Shown: positions 25,473-34,229, counted from the stretch's first letter. The stretch is DNA of 64,000 nucleotides from GCA-020343675 sp964462945 (GCA_964462945.1 CAYWZW010000006.1:62001-126000); one strand, 5' to 3'. Made by a program: numbers and translations. The notes: generated by a model from the sequence alone, not told the origin.

Positions 25473-25706
25473 ATGGCACATAAAAAGGGACAAGGCTCTA
25501 CGCGGAACGGCAGAGACAGCAACCCGAAATACAGAGGCGTCAAGCTGTTCGCCGGCCAGGGCGCCAAGGCCGGCTCGATCATCGTCCGGCAGTGCGGAAC
25601 AAAGTTCTTCCCCGGCTCCAACGTCGGCATGGGCAGGGACTACACGCTGTTCGCCACGACAGATGGACAAGTGCGATTCCAGGGCCGAAAGGTTCACGTC
25701 ATCTGA
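25473..25706 (+). CDS. rpmA: 50S ribosomal protein L27
   Basis: 77-residue bL27: MAHKKGQGSTRNGRDSNPKY start, GVKLFAGQGAKAGSIIVRQ, and FATTDGQVRF near the end. It binds near the peptidyl-transferase centre and begins directly with AHKKG, so no N-terminal cleavage peptide is present. The usual upstream neighbour rplU (L21) is absent; a GH127 remnant lies there instead. A possible promoter is TTGTGG at 25390 with TGTTAT 17 bases later. It ends in a terminator before obgE. Confidence 0.97.
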   Translation: MAHKKGQGSTRNGRDSNPKYRGVKLFAGQGAKAGSIIVRQCGTKFFPGSNVGMGRDYTLFATTDGQVRFQGRKVHVI

Positions 25707-25730
25707 CAAGAAGAATATTCAGTAAGAGAA

Positions 25731-25757
25731 GGATGGTACAGCTACCATCCTTTTTTT
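25731..25757 (+). terminator. Terminator between rpmA and obgE
   Basis: GGATGGTA (25731-25738), loop CAGC, TACCATCC (25743-25750) followed by seven T. It starts 25 bases after the rpmA stop. As obgE begins only 31 bases later, read-through or a promoter inside this stretch must supply obgE. Confidence 0.92.
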
Positions 25758-25788
25758 ATATCGAGACGCAATACGCGTTACCGATACC

Positions 25789-26790
25789 ATGTTTATCGAC
25801 GAGGCACAAATCTGGGTCAAAGCAGGAGACGGTGGCAACGGCTGCGTCGGCTTTCGGCGAGAGAAATTCATTCCCAAAGGCGGCCCCGACGGCGGCGACG
25901 GCGGAAAGGGAGGCGACGTCTATTTCCAGGCCGTCGAGAATCTCGATACCCTGCTGGACTTCGCCGGCAAACATCACTGGCAGGCTCAGAATGGTCAGCC
26001 GGGTTCGGGAAGCAACAGATCCGGAGCAAGCGGTCAGGACCTGATCGTCAAGGTCCCGCCGGGAACGCTCATCTACGATACCGATCTCGACTTGCTTCTC
26101 AAAGACCTCAACGAGATCGGACCGAAGGTCTGTGTCTGCCGCGGCGGACGAGGCGGAAAAGGCAACAAGGCATTTGCGACGTCAACCCATCAAACCCCAC
26201 GGTACGCCGAGCCCGGCAAAAAAGCTCAGGAAAGAAACATACGACTCGAATTGAAGCTCATCGCGGACGTGGGTTTGGTCGGTATGCCGAACGCCGGCAA
26301 GAGCACGCTCATCTCCCGCTGCTCAGCCGCCCGGCCGAAGATCGCTGCTTACCCCTTCACCACAGTCGAGCCGGTGCTCGGCATCGTCGAGCTGAGCGAT
26401 TTCCGCCGGTTCGTCATGGCCGACATTCCCGGCCTGATTGAGGGGGCGCACGCCGGCGCCGGCCTCGGCCACGATTTTCTCAAGCACATTGAGAGAACCA
26501 AAATCCTCGTCCATATCATTGATATCATGCCGACGGACGGCTCGGAGCCGGCGGAAAACTACAAGGCCATCCGCCGCGAGCTGGAGCAATACAGCAAAGC
26601 CTTAGCTCAAAAACAGGAAATCATCGTCGCCAACAAAATCGACCTCGACCCCGAAGGAAAGATAGTGGAAGAGTTAAGAAAAAAGCTGTCGCAGCCGATC
26701 TACCCAATCTCAGCAGTGACCGGCTCCGGAATCAAGGAGTTGAGTGAGCTTCTGTGGCAGACGGTTAGAGAGGCAAAAACCACCACATGA
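25789..26790 (+). CDS. obgE: Obg-family GTPase (ribosome assembly / stress)
   Basis: 333 residues: glycine-rich Obg fold with GDGGNGCVGFRREKFIPKGGPDGGDGGKGGD, then a G domain with P-loop GMPNAGKST (about residue 165), DIPGLIEGAH (G3), NKID (G4) and SAVTGSGI (G5). It ends soon after the G domain, lacking a long C-terminal OCT domain, as is common outside proteobacteria. The rpmA-obgE order is conserved across bacteria. Confidence 0.96.
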   Translation: MFIDEAQIWVKAGDGGNGCVGFRREKFIPKGGPDGGDGGKGGDVYFQAVENLDTLLDFAGKHHWQAQNGQPGSGSNRSGASGQDLIVKVPPGTLIYDTDLDLLLKDLNEIGPKVCVCRGGRGGKGNKAFATSTHQTPRYAEPGKKAQERNIRLELKLIADVGLVGMPNAGKSTLISRCSAARPKIAAYPFTTVEPVLGIVELSDFRRFVMADIPGLIEGAHAGAGLGHDFLKHIERTKILVHIIDIMPTDGSEPAENYKAIRRELEQYSKALAQKQEIIVANKIDLDPEGKIVEELRKKLSQPIYPISAVTGSGIKELSELLWQTVREAKTTT

Positions 26791-26858
26791 TAAAAATCGG
26801 TATGCTATAGGTCTGCAAATCGTTGCACAAGGTTTCTGTCTTGCCAACTCCGGCAGTT

Positions 26859-27131
26859 TCAATACAGCGCCGGCATAAGTAGCCGCTCGAATCGCTGTGG
26901 AATCCATGTTGGCCGGCTCGCTGCGGGTAAAACCAAATGGTGTTTCGGATACCAACAACAGAATTGGTTCACAAATGTCGAATCGGCGTTGACAGGATTT
27001 ATGGCAATCCAAATATCCATATCGGCGGTAGCCCGAGGATGACCCTGATAGCCTACCGCGTATCGGCCGATAGTAGGTACTCAACATCGTGAGCGTTGAG
27101 CAACTTCAAAAACTCTTTGAAGTCGGGTGGC
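26859..27131 (-). pseudogene. Decayed nucleotidyltransferase (AbiEii/MNT-type) gene
   Basis: On the minus strand a frame reads PPDFKEFLKLLNAHDVEYLL; one base out of frame it continues GRYAVGYQGHPRATADMDIWIAINPVNA, the classical start of a nucleotidyltransferase with its DxD (DMDIW) site. A frameshift separates the parts, and after NPVNA the similarity is lost and a stop follows, indicating further deletion. It overlaps the end of the intact small partner gene (27081-27293), as such pairs normally do. Confidence 0.7.
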
Positions 27132-27293
27132 AGATGGATCATAGCCATAGATGATTTGCCGCATCAGCTCGACAGCCTCCAGCCGCTCGTAAGGGGTCTT
27201 GGAAAGCCAATATGATTTTTCGTCCGACGGCTCAAGAGCGGATGCCACCCTAAAGGCCGTTCGTTGTAGCTTTGGAAAATGGCGATTGTTCAT
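27081..27293 (-). CDS. Small partner protein of a nucleotidyltransferase pair
   Basis: 70 residues: MNNRHFPKLQRTAF, then the recognisable KTPYERLEAVELMRQIIYGYDPSATRLQRVFEVAQ segment. Short proteins with this TP.ERLEa.E.lRQi.YGYdp...RLQRv pattern are regularly encoded just before nucleotidyltransferase genes and are presumed antitoxin-like. Here the downstream partner is a pseudogene, so this gene is orphaned. Confidence 0.6.
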   Translation of the reverse strand: MNNRHFPKLQRTAFRVASALEPSDEKSYWLSKTPYERLEAVELMRQIIYGYDPSATRLQRVFEVAQRSRC

Positions 27294-27354
27294 TGCTTGA
27301 CTATTTCAGAAAAAAATGGGAATATAAACAAAACTTCCGGGCCTTTTCTCAATG

Positions 27355-27540
27355 TCAAGGTCTGCTGATTCCTAAGTCCTTACAAATCTTTCGACAAAGA
27401 TTGTCGTCTATGCGCCTGTGTCTCGGAACGGTCGAGACCTTTTTCGCCTTGCGATTCACATACACAGTGTGGCTGCCGCCTTCGCGAAGAAATTCACATC
27501 CTTGCCTTTCAAGGTGCTTTATCAGATCAGTCCTTTTCAT
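27355..27540 (-). CDS. hicA: HicA-type mRNA interferase toxin
   Basis: 61 residues with the complete HicA dsRBD-like fold: MKRTDLIKHLERQGCEFLREGGSHTVY, catalytic His in GGSHTVY, VPRHRRIDDNLCRKICKDLGI. Its ATG overlaps the hicB stop codon (ATGA), giving the reversed order antitoxin then toxin. Confidence 0.88.
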   Translation of the reverse strand: MKRTDLIKHLERQGCEFLREGGSHTVYVNRKAKKVSTVPRHRRIDDNLCRKICKDLGISRP

Positions 27541-27761
27541 GCAGTTAGTGTGCCAAAGGGTTCTTTGACAACTTTCTTTCCGGCGTTTTCCTCTTCCTGA
27601 ATCTGCCGATAAGACTCCAAGACCAATTCGATGGCTTCTTTTAAATTCCTTTTGGTTTCTTCGAGTGTTGTCCCCTGTGTGTTTGCCCCCGGCAGTTCCT
27701 CAACGTATCCAATATAACCGCTTTTTACCTTTTCGAATACCGCAGTGAGTTGAATTCGCAT
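27537..27761 (-). CDS. hicB: HicB-type antitoxin
   Basis: 74 residues starting MRIQLTAVFEKVKSGYIGYVEELPGANTQG, the partially degraded RNase H fold of HicB, followed by the ETKRNLKEAIELVLESYR helix. No C-terminal DNA-binding domain is present, so it is a short HicB and autoregulation may need another protein. AAGGATAAC precedes the start. Confidence 0.88.
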   Translation of the reverse strand: MRIQLTAVFEKVKSGYIGYVEELPGANTQGTTLEETKRNLKEAIELVLESYRQIQEEENAGKKVVKEPFGTLTA

Positions 27762-27965
27762 ATTGTTATCCTTTTCTTATTCTTTTACCTGAACCATGGA
27801 TTCATAGTACCTGTTTTCCATACATTTGTCAAATTCAGGTTTGAGCAGAGGCAAAATTGACAGTTATTGGCAAATACGGTAGGCTTTTATGGGCTTAAGC
27901 GCAGAAGGGCACAAGACAAAAGTAAAAAGAACGATACAGACACGACGAAATATGAGCGATGAACA

Positions 27966-28754
27966 ATGAATATCATTGCGATAGATATCGGCAATACGAA
28001 CATTGCCATCGGGCTTTTTCTCGATGATCGGGAGGAGTTTATCAAGACCATCCCGGGCCGGTCGGCGGCAAAACTGACGAACTGCTTGAAGTCCGCCTGG
28101 GAAAAAATACCAATCGCCGAAAGCTCCAAGGAAAAGAAACGCGACGGCGTTATCGTCGTCAGCAGCGTCAAACCTGTTTGGACCGAACTCATTCAGCAAA
28201 TCGCCAGAGACCAGCTCGATGAAGAGATTCACATCGTTGGCAAAGACGTCCCCCTGCCGATGACGCTCTGGGTGGATGAGCCGGCCAAGGTCGGCACAGA
28301 CAGGGTGCTCTCGGCCGCAGCGGCATACGCCGTCGTTGAGGACGCCGTGGTCGTCGCCGATTTCGGTACCGCCGTGACTATCGACCTGGTTGACCAGAAC
28401 GGCATCTTCCTCGGCGGCGTTATTTGTCCCGGCTTCGAGATCAGCGCCAAGGCGCTGAAAGAAAACACCGCCCAACTGCCTTATATTAAAGTCACCAAAC
28501 CCGAAGGTCCCTACGGCAAGAATACGGTCGATGCCATCAATTGCGGGCTGTATTATTCTACCGTGGGTGCATTGCAGGAAATCATCAGACGCTACGCAGA
28601 GAAAATCGGCAGGTGGCCGCAAACGGTCATTACCGGCTCCGGCGCCAAAACGATACAAAGCGATTGTACGTTCATAGACAACTATGTGCCCAACCTCGTC
28701 GTCAAAGGTATCGTTCTGGCCTACAGCAAGTACATGGCAGAAAAGACGGGATAG
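27966..28754 (+). CDS. coaX: Type III pantothenate kinase
   Basis: 262 residues. First step of coenzyme A synthesis. Motifs: IIAIDIGNTNIAIG (phosphate 1), KVGTDRVLSAAAAY (pantothenate region near residue 108), ADFGTAVTIDLVDQNG (phosphate 2, near 130) and VITGSGAKTI (near 221). No biotin-ligase gene (the frequent fusion partner) is next to it. Confidence 0.95.
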   Translation: MNIIAIDIGNTNIAIGLFLDDREEFIKTIPGRSAAKLTNCLKSAWEKIPIAESSKEKKRDGVIVVSSVKPVWTELIQQIARDQLDEEIHIVGKDVPLPMTLWVDEPAKVGTDRVLSAAAAYAVVEDAVVVADFGTAVTIDLVDQNGIFLGGVICPGFEISAKALKENTAQLPYIKVTKPEGPYGKNTVDAINCGLYYSTVGALQEIIRRYAEKIGRWPQTVITGSGAKTIQSDCTFIDNYVPNLVVKGIVLAYSKYMAEKTG

Positions 28755-28988
28755 ATTGTTCGGAGACGCCAGGAGTGTCAACAGCAATTCCAGGAATTCT
28801 GCGTGAGAACGGGTTCTGGCTAACAGTGTGCTTGGGTCTTGGCGTCGTGGCCTGCCTTGCCAAGAGAAAGAGTCCAGCGCCCTTTCCACGAGTGGGCCGA
28901 TTCTTCGCCAAGCACAAAAGGGGTGCTGTAAGAACGCTGGACATCCTGCGAAAAGTAAAATTGGTGTTTGGTGACCGTTCGGGCTGAC

Positions 28989-30176
28989 ATGGAGGGGGCT
29001 GTGGGTTGTTTTGCTGCAGTAATGACGGGCACGGGCACGGGCGCGATAGCCACTGTTGGGGTCTTCGGTGACACAGCGCGGGCGATACTGGCGAAAGTAT
29101 TCAAACCGGCAGGCACAAAGCCCGCAGAACCAAGGATAGGCGAAATCGTGCTCGGCACAATCTGCGACGGCGGCAAGACCATCGACCGGATTGCCCTTGG
29201 CTGTGAGGGCGCGGATACGTTCGCAATCAACTGTCACGGCAATCCGCTTATCGTCGAAATGATCATGCAACTGCTGCAACGCTGCGGGGCCACGTTGCTG
29301 ACCGCAGAGCAGCTTCTATCCAGAATCCTCATGGCACAAGGACCCAACAACACAATCGCCGTCGAGGCCAAACTGGCCCAGGCAAAGGCCAAAACCATCC
29401 AGGGCACAAGAATAATCGCAAACCAAATCGACGCCGGTTTGAGCAGAAGAGCGCAGGCTTGGCTCGAAAACATGGACGGAACCTCCCTCGATGAAATCAA
29501 GGCCGAGGCAATTCAGATACTGCAAAAATCTCAAGCCGCAAAGCCCATCATCTACGGCTGCACAGTTGTTCTCGCAGGCCCCCCAAACAGCGGCAAGAGC
29601 ACACTTCTGAACTGCCTGGCCGGCCGCCAAAAAGCAATTGTCACCGATATTGAGGGCACAACCAGAGACTGGATCGAAGCTGAGTGCCAGGTTGATTCCT
29701 TGTCGCTGACACTGATCGACACGGCGGGACTCAGCCGAGATCTCCTGGGGCCGGAAGATACCATTGAGAAAGCCGCTCAGAGAAAAACCGCCGAAATCCT
29801 AAGACGGGCGGACATAGTCTTGCTCATTCTGGATAGCAGCCGACCCGTAGAGGAGTTTGATGACCAAATCAGCAAAAGACTCGCTGACAAAAGCGTCATC
29901 ACGGTCTTAAACAAATCCGACTTGCCGGCCAAATTCGATGCCGGCAGACTGCCCAAAATCTTATCCAACACCGTGCAAATAAGCGCCAAGCTCGGCGCCG
30001 GAATCGACAACCTGAAGGAAAAAATTCGGCAGACTACCGGTGCCGCCGGCTTCGATCTGCGGCAGGCAATCTGTTTTACCGGCCGGCAGGAAAACCTGCT
30101 CAAACAACTGATAAACGTCAAATCCAAACGGCAGGCGGCTTCAACCATAACAGAGTTGTTAACGGGTCAAATGTAG
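28989..30176 (+). CDS. mnmE: MnmE-like tRNA-modification GTPase lacking the CIGK C-terminus
   Basis: 395 residues. An N-terminal folate-binding-like domain (FAAVMTGTGTGAIATVGVFG, then GEIVLGTICDG and the INCHGNPLIVEMIMQ segment), a helical domain carrying a G domain (P-loop AGPPNSGKST near 198, EGTTRDW switch I, DTAGL, NKSD, SAKLG), and helices to the end. The closing C-x-G-K motif, whose cysteine is needed in canonical MnmE for 5-carboxymethylaminomethyluridine formation, is missing; the protein stops about 20 residues early at ITELLTGQM. ATG 28989 is chosen as it starts close to the first strand. Either a truncated or a divergent family member. Confidence 0.8.
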   Translation: MEGAVGCFAAVMTGTGTGAIATVGVFGDTARAILAKVFKPAGTKPAEPRIGEIVLGTICDGGKTIDRIALGCEGADTFAINCHGNPLIVEMIMQLLQRCGATLLTAEQLLSRILMAQGPNNTIAVEAKLAQAKAKTIQGTRIIANQIDAGLSRRAQAWLENMDGTSLDEIKAEAIQILQKSQAAKPIIYGCTVVLAGPPNSGKSTLLNCLAGRQKAIVTDIEGTTRDWIEAECQVDSLSLTLIDTAGLSRDLLGPEDTIEKAAQRKTAEILRRADIVLLILDSSRPVEEFDDQISKRLADKSVITVLNKSDLPAKFDAGRLPKILSNTVQISAKLGAGIDNLKEKIRQTTGAAGFDLRQAICFTGRQENLLKQLINVKSKRQAASTITELLTGQM

Positions 30177-30244
30177 AGCAGGCCGCGCTGCTGTACAAGG
30201 CAGCTTCGCCACGCGGCACATCCGGAAATCGTTGTTGTATCAGG

Positions 30245-30799
30245 TCAGGTTTTCAGCAAACCGTTGAATCTTTCCAATATGCCCTCATGCTCTGCAATCT
30301 TGCCGAATTCTGAAAGCCACTTCTCGATATGTTTGAAATCAATTGCATCTTTGTTCTTAGCCAAAATACTCTGCACATCCTCCTCATCAATGGCTCTGCC
30401 GGCAACCATCTTGTGAATAATGACATCCTCACAGGATGCAAATCTCACCGGATAGTCATCGATGAACACTTGCTTTGCGTTCGCAATGGCCTGGGCTTCG
30501 TAGGAGGTAAAAGAAAAGATAAAATCCACGCGGACTTTCGAATCCGGCTCCTCCGTAGGAAGCACCTTTGTATTTTGTGCAAAATCATGTGGATTCTCAA
30601 CGAGAATCTTCAACTTCAGCTTTTTACACACTCCCTCAATTGACGTAAACTTATCGGTGTCCACGCCGACAGTGATATCGATGTCCCGTGTCAATCTCGG
30701 CCTGCCATATAATAGAACCGCCTGCCCGCCGATAATCATATAGGGAATTTTTCGCCGGTCTAACTGCTGGGCCGTTTTTTTGATGAGCGTTTCTATCAT
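30245..30799 (-). CDS. Nucleotidyltransferase-fold protein (AbiEii/DUF6036-type)
   Basis: 184 residues: KIPYMIIGGQAVLLYG (nucleotide-binding GG), the DxD motif RDIDITVGVD near residue 40, and VRVDFIFSFTSYE with a third acidic residue near 93, then ASCEDVIIHKMVAGRAIDEEDVQSIL. These are the signatures of AbiEii-like toxins and related DUFs. The ATG overlaps the last codons of the partner gene (30796-31011). Toxin, defence or antibiotic-adenylation-like roles all occur in the family. Confidence 0.82.
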   Translation of the reverse strand: MIETLIKKTAQQLDRRKIPYMIIGGQAVLLYGRPRLTRDIDITVGVDTDKFTSIEGVCKKLKLKILVENPHDFAQNTKVLPTEEPDSKVRVDFIFSFTSYEAQAIANAKQVFIDDYPVRFASCEDVIIHKMVAGRAIDEEDVQSILAKNKDAIDFKHIEKWLSEFGKIAEHEGILERFNGLLKT

Positions 30800-31011
30800 G
30801 AGCCAACTCTGTTTATCGCCTTGGCAATTCGCAGGTCCACCTCCAGCCCGTCCAGCATATTTTCCGAGCTGATCGCCCCTAAAGACACGGCCTCTTTGTG
30901 GAGCATCTCGTAGATGGCCAGCGCCTCCTGGAAGGAAAAGTTTTCCTCCGCATCTAACCTGCGACGAAACGCATCAAGTTTGTGGCCGTTTTGGATCATC
31001 GTGTGTTTCAT
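30796..31011 (-). CDS. Small partner of the nucleotidyltransferase
   Basis: 71 residues from the ATG at 31011 (MKHTMIQNGHKLDAFRRRL), helical and acidic, with FQEALAIYEMLHKEAVSLG. A longer start at 31101 is possible but would cover the mutS promoter, so the inner start with GGATAAG upstream is preferred. Overlap by four bases with the downstream nucleotidyltransferase marks the two as a unit, probably antitoxin then toxin. Confidence 0.6.
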   Translation of the reverse strand: MKHTMIQNGHKLDAFRRRLDAEENFSFQEALAIYEMLHKEAVSLGAISSENMLDGLEVDLRIAKAINRVGS

Positions 31012-31067
31012 CTTATCCGTTTGCTGGCCGCTGTAAAGTAAGAAATGCCGAAAGAAAGTCTCTTGGC

Positions 31068-31095
31068 TTGTTAAACGGCCCGCCTCTTGTATAAT
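31068..31095 (+). promoter_or_regulatory. mutS promoter
   Basis: TTGTTA (31068-31073), 16-base spacer, perfect TATAAT (31090-31095), only 8 bases before the mutS ATG, implying a leaderless or very short-leader message. Confidence 0.65.
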
Positions 31096-31103
31096 CTGCA
31101 CCT

Positions 31104-33770
31104 ATGGCCGCAATCGAAGAGAAACTGACGCCGGCGATGAAGCAGTTCCATAAGTTCAAGCAGAAGTATCCGGACTGCATATTGTTTTTTCGCATGGGCG
31201 ATTTTTACGAGACCTTTTACGAGGACGCCAAAGTCTGCTCGAAGGTCCTTGGCTTGACGCTGACCAGCCGAAGCAAAGGCGACAACCCAGTCCCGCTGGC
31301 CGGCGTGCCGTACCACGCGGTCGAAGGATATCTGAAAAAAATGCTCCAGGCCGGCTACAGGGTCGCGGTCTGCGAGCAGGTCGAAGACCCGAAGACCGCC
31401 AAGGGCGTCGTCAAGCGCGACGTCGTGCGAATCGTCACGCCCGGCACGCTCACCGACGATATTCTGCTCGACGCCAAGCAGGACAATTTCCTCTGCGCCG
31501 TCAGTCTGGGGACAAAAAACCGGGCCGTGATTAGCTGGGTCGATATTTCAACCGGCCATTTTTTCGTCCAGGGGCTGCCCGAGGAAAAACTGCTCGACGA
31601 GCTCCTGCGACTGGCGCCGGCCGAGTGTCTGCTTGCCGACCGGCGCGGTGAGCTGTTCGAAGCTGAGACAAAGAAGCTCAGCGCAGATATCACACAACTG
31701 ACCAACGCCATCATCACCGAGCGCCCCGGCTGGTACTTCGACCCCTACCAGGCGAGGCAGCGCCTGCTCAAGCACTTCGGCACAGCCACCCTCGAAGGCT
31801 TCGGCATCAGTGACAGCGACAACGGTCTTATCCCCCCTGCCGGCGCCATCATCGAATACCTCAACGAAACGCAGAAAACCACGCTCGGCCATATCCGGAA
31901 TTTAAAGAAAATCAATCGCGAAAACTCCCTGCAAATCGACCCGGCTTCTTTACGGAGCCTGGAAATCCTGCGAACGATCCGCACGGAAAGCCAAAGAGGC
32001 TCGCTGCTGGACTGCCTCGACGAAACCATCACCGGCGCGGGCGCCCGCATGTTTCGCAACTGGCTGTGCATGCCGCTCTGCCATCTGGGCGCGATCGAGC
32101 AGCGACAGGACGCCGTCGAAGAAATCAAGAATGCCGATGCACGATCGGCCGACATTCGCAGACTTCTGGCGAACATTTCCGACACCGAGCGAATCGCCGC
32201 CCGCATCAGCACGTTCCGGGCCAGTCCGAGAGATTTGACGGCTCTGGCGGCGACGCTGAGGCAGATCCCTCTGCTGCGCGAAATCCTGCAGCAATTCAGC
32301 AGCGAGCTGCTCGTGCAATTAGCCGGCCAATGCGACAGCATGGACGAATTGGCCGAGCTGCTCGAATCGGCCGTCGAGCCGGAACCGCCCTCGCATCTTC
32401 GCGACGGCGGCGTCATCAGGGCGGGCTTTTCCGAAGAGCTCGACCGGCTGCGCTCGATCTCAAAAGACGGCCAGAGCTGGCTGAGAAACTACCAGAAACA
32501 ACAAGCCCAGCGAACGGGCATCGCAAACCTCAGAATCGGCTATAACCAGGTCTTCGGCTACTATATCGAGATAAGCCGCTCCTCCGCCGACAAGGTTCCC
32601 GCCGACTACGTCCGCAAACAGACGATCAAGAACGCCGAGCGCTACATTACCGACGAGCTGAAAGAGTACGAAACCCAGGCCCTCAGCGCCGAGGAAAAGG
32701 CGCTCGAATTGGAGCAGCAGCTCTTCGACCAGCTCCGCCGGCAGTCCGCCCAGTACGTCAGCCGGCTCCAGGCCCTGGCCGAGACCGTCGCTCAATGTGA
32801 CTGCCTGGCGGCGATGGCCTACTTAGCCAAGCGGCGAAATTACATCCGGCCGAGAATGACCGACGGCGGAGAGCTTGTCATTCACGAAGGCAAGCACCCG
32901 GTCTTGGCGGAAACGCTTGGCCCGGACTTTGTGCCCAATGACGTCGAGCTCGGCAACGGCGCAGGCGACATCCTTGTGATCACAGGTCCCAACATGAGCG
33001 GCAAGAGCACGTACATAAGGCAAGTCGCCCTGCTCGTGCTGATGGCGCAGACCGGCTCATTCATCCCCGCCAAAGATGCCGAGATCGGTCTGGTCGATAG
33101 AATCTTCACCCGCGTCGGCGCATCCGATGAATTGGTCCGAGGCCAATCGACTTTTATGGTCGAGATGACCGAAATGGCAAACATCATCAACAACGCCACC
33201 GATAAGTCGCTGGTCATTCTTGACGAAGTAGGCCGGGGCACGAGCACTTACGACGGGCTTTCGCTGGCCTGGGCGACCACCGAACATATCGCAAGCAGGA
33301 TAAAATGCCGAACGCTCTTTGCCACGCACTACCACGAGCTGACCGAATTGGCCGAGCTGTTTGCGAATGTGAAGAACTGCAACGTCGCCGTCCGCGAGTG
33401 GATGGACGAAGTGGTCTTTTTGCACAAGATTCTGCCCGGCGGAACGGACAAGAGCTATGGCATTCACGTCGCTAAATTAGCCGGCATCCCGAAGACCATC
33501 CTGGACCGATCCAAAGAAATCCTGGAAGAGCTTGAAAGCGCCTTCCAAAAAGAAGCCACCGGCGAACACCTGGCCCGCCACAAAACCAAAGAGCCCGACA
33601 AAGACACCCTCTTCGTGCAGAAACACAAATCCGTCCTCGAAAAACTCGCGTCCACCGACGTGAACAACCTCACCCCCATTGAAGCGATAAACTTGTTAAA
33701 TCAAATAAAGAACGAAATGAACGAAACTTGGGAGGACAGAGGACGGAGGACGGAAGACAGAGAGCGCTAA
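31104..33770 (+). CDS. mutS: DNA mismatch repair protein MutS with replaced C-terminal tail
   Basis: 888 residues. Mismatch-binding domain I has the FFRMGDFYETFYEDA motif (Phe-x-Glu wedge), connector and lever domains follow, and the ABC ATPase domain shows GPNMSGKSTYIRQ, the Walker B VILDEVGRGTSTYDGLS and the ATHYHELTELA segment. The tail reads PIEAINLLNQIKNEMNE, then TWEDRGRRTEDRER encoded by a purine-rich repeat. About 460 bases downstream (34231-34287) lies an in-frame-like second tail, IEAMNLLNQIKNEIDER-stop, which is presumably the ancestral 3' end. So the present C-terminus was supplied by the inserted cassette. Confidence 0.96.
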   Translation: MAAIEEKLTPAMKQFHKFKQKYPDCILFFRMGDFYETFYEDAKVCSKVLGLTLTSRSKGDNPVPLAGVPYHAVEGYLKKMLQAGYRVAVCEQVEDPKTAKGVVKRDVVRIVTPGTLTDDILLDAKQDNFLCAVSLGTKNRAVISWVDISTGHFFVQGLPEEKLLDELLRLAPAECLLADRRGELFEAETKKLSADITQLTNAIITERPGWYFDPYQARQRLLKHFGTATLEGFGISDSDNGLIPPAGAIIEYLNETQKTTLGHIRNLKKINRENSLQIDPASLRSLEILRTIRTESQRGSLLDCLDETITGAGARMFRNWLCMPLCHLGAIEQRQDAVEEIKNADARSADIRRLLANISDTERIAARISTFRASPRDLTALAATLRQIPLLREILQQFSSELLVQLAGQCDSMDELAELLESAVEPEPPSHLRDGGVIRAGFSEELDRLRSISKDGQSWLRNYQKQQAQRTGIANLRIGYNQVFGYYIEISRSSADKVPADYVRKQTIKNAERYITDELKEYETQALSAEEKALELEQQLFDQLRRQSAQYVSRLQALAETVAQCDCLAAMAYLAKRRNYIRPRMTDGGELVIHEGKHPVLAETLGPDFVPNDVELGNGAGDILVITGPNMSGKSTYIRQVALLVLMAQTGSFIPAKDAEIGLVDRIFTRVGASDELVRGQSTFMVEMTEMANIINNATDKSLVILDEVGRGTSTYDGLSLAWATTEHIASRIKCRTLFATHYHELTELAELFANVKNCNVAVREWMDEVVFLHKILPGGTDKSYGIHVAKLAGIPKTILDRSKEILEELESAFQKEATGEHLARHKTKEPDKDTLFVQKHKSVLEKLASTDVNNLTPIEAINLLNQIKNEMNETWEDRGRRTEDRER
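33731..33764. repeat. Left inverted repeat, units of GGACGGA/GAAGACAGA
   Basis: Tandem 7-base-type units (GGAGGACAGAGGACGGAGG..., ending GAAGACAGAGAG). The reverse complement matches the right repeat at 34182-34229 (CTTCCGTC, TTCTGTC). It encodes the last 13 or so residues of MutS. Confidence 0.65.
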
Positions 33771-33788
33771 GGATTAAGGAATGACTGT

Positions 33789-34181
33789 GTGACTGAAGCA
33801 ATTCGGAGTTTTCGTGACCTAAACGTTTACAAGCTTTCAATCGAGCTTCAACAGGAAATATTCGTACTAACAAAGCGGTTTCCTAAAGAAGAACTCTACT
33901 CGCTTACAGACCAGATCAGACGTTCTTCACGTTCAATAGGAGCTAATATTGCAGAGGCATGGCAAAAGCGACGATATCCTGCACACTTTCTCAGCAAGCT
34001 CTCCGACGCCGACGGAGAACAGGCAGAAACACAGCACTGGCTGGATACCAGCATGGAATGTAAATACATCTCAAGAAGAGAACATGCGATGTTATTAGAA
34101 AAGTGTAAGAGAATTGGCAAAATGCTTGGAAAAATGATGGCCGAGCCTGACAAGTGGTGTGCGAGGTTCAATGCCAAATAG
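33789..34181 (+). CDS. Four-helix-bundle protein (23S rRNA intervening-sequence protein family)
   Basis: 130 residues with the family pattern: SFRDLNVYKLSIELQQEIF, LTKRFPKEELYSLTDQIRRSS, the RSIGANIAEAW helix and a long final helix (MLLEKCKRIGKMLGKMM). The family (also called S23/IVP, the fold of the Avd accessory protein of diversity-generating retroelements) is often encoded in insertions within 23S rRNA genes but also occurs at many other loci. The start is GTG with AAGGA eight bases upstream; an overlapping ATG at 33781 is out of frame. Base composition is more AT-rich than mutS. Function unknown; nucleic-acid binding is inferred. Confidence 0.9.
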   Translation: MTEAIRSFRDLNVYKLSIELQQEIFVLTKRFPKEELYSLTDQIRRSSRSIGANIAEAWQKRRYPAHFLSKLSDADGEQAETQHWLDTSMECKYISRREHAMLLEKCKRIGKMLGKMMAEPDKWCARFNAK

Positions 34182-34229
34182 CCTTCCGTCTTCTGTCATC
34201 TGTCATCTGTCATCTGTCTTCTGTCATCA
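34182..34229. repeat. Right inverted repeat, tandem TCTGTCAT/TCTGTCTT units
   Basis: CTTCCGTCTTCTGTCATCTG followed by further ATCTGTC units, about six 7-base units. It is inverted relative to 33731-33764, so the pair brackets the four-helix-bundle gene. Too short, degenerate and spacer-less to be CRISPR. Confidence 0.65.

Noticed and set aside
27864..29279. 471-codon minus-strand frame across coaX
   Set aside because: It is antisense to coaX and the MnmE-like gene, which have clear family motifs; its composition is non-protein-like.
34182..34229. Possible CRISPR-like array (repeated TCTGTCAT units)
   Set aside because: Units are 7-8 bases with no spacers, and no cas genes are near. It is a low-complexity inverted repeat of the cassette.
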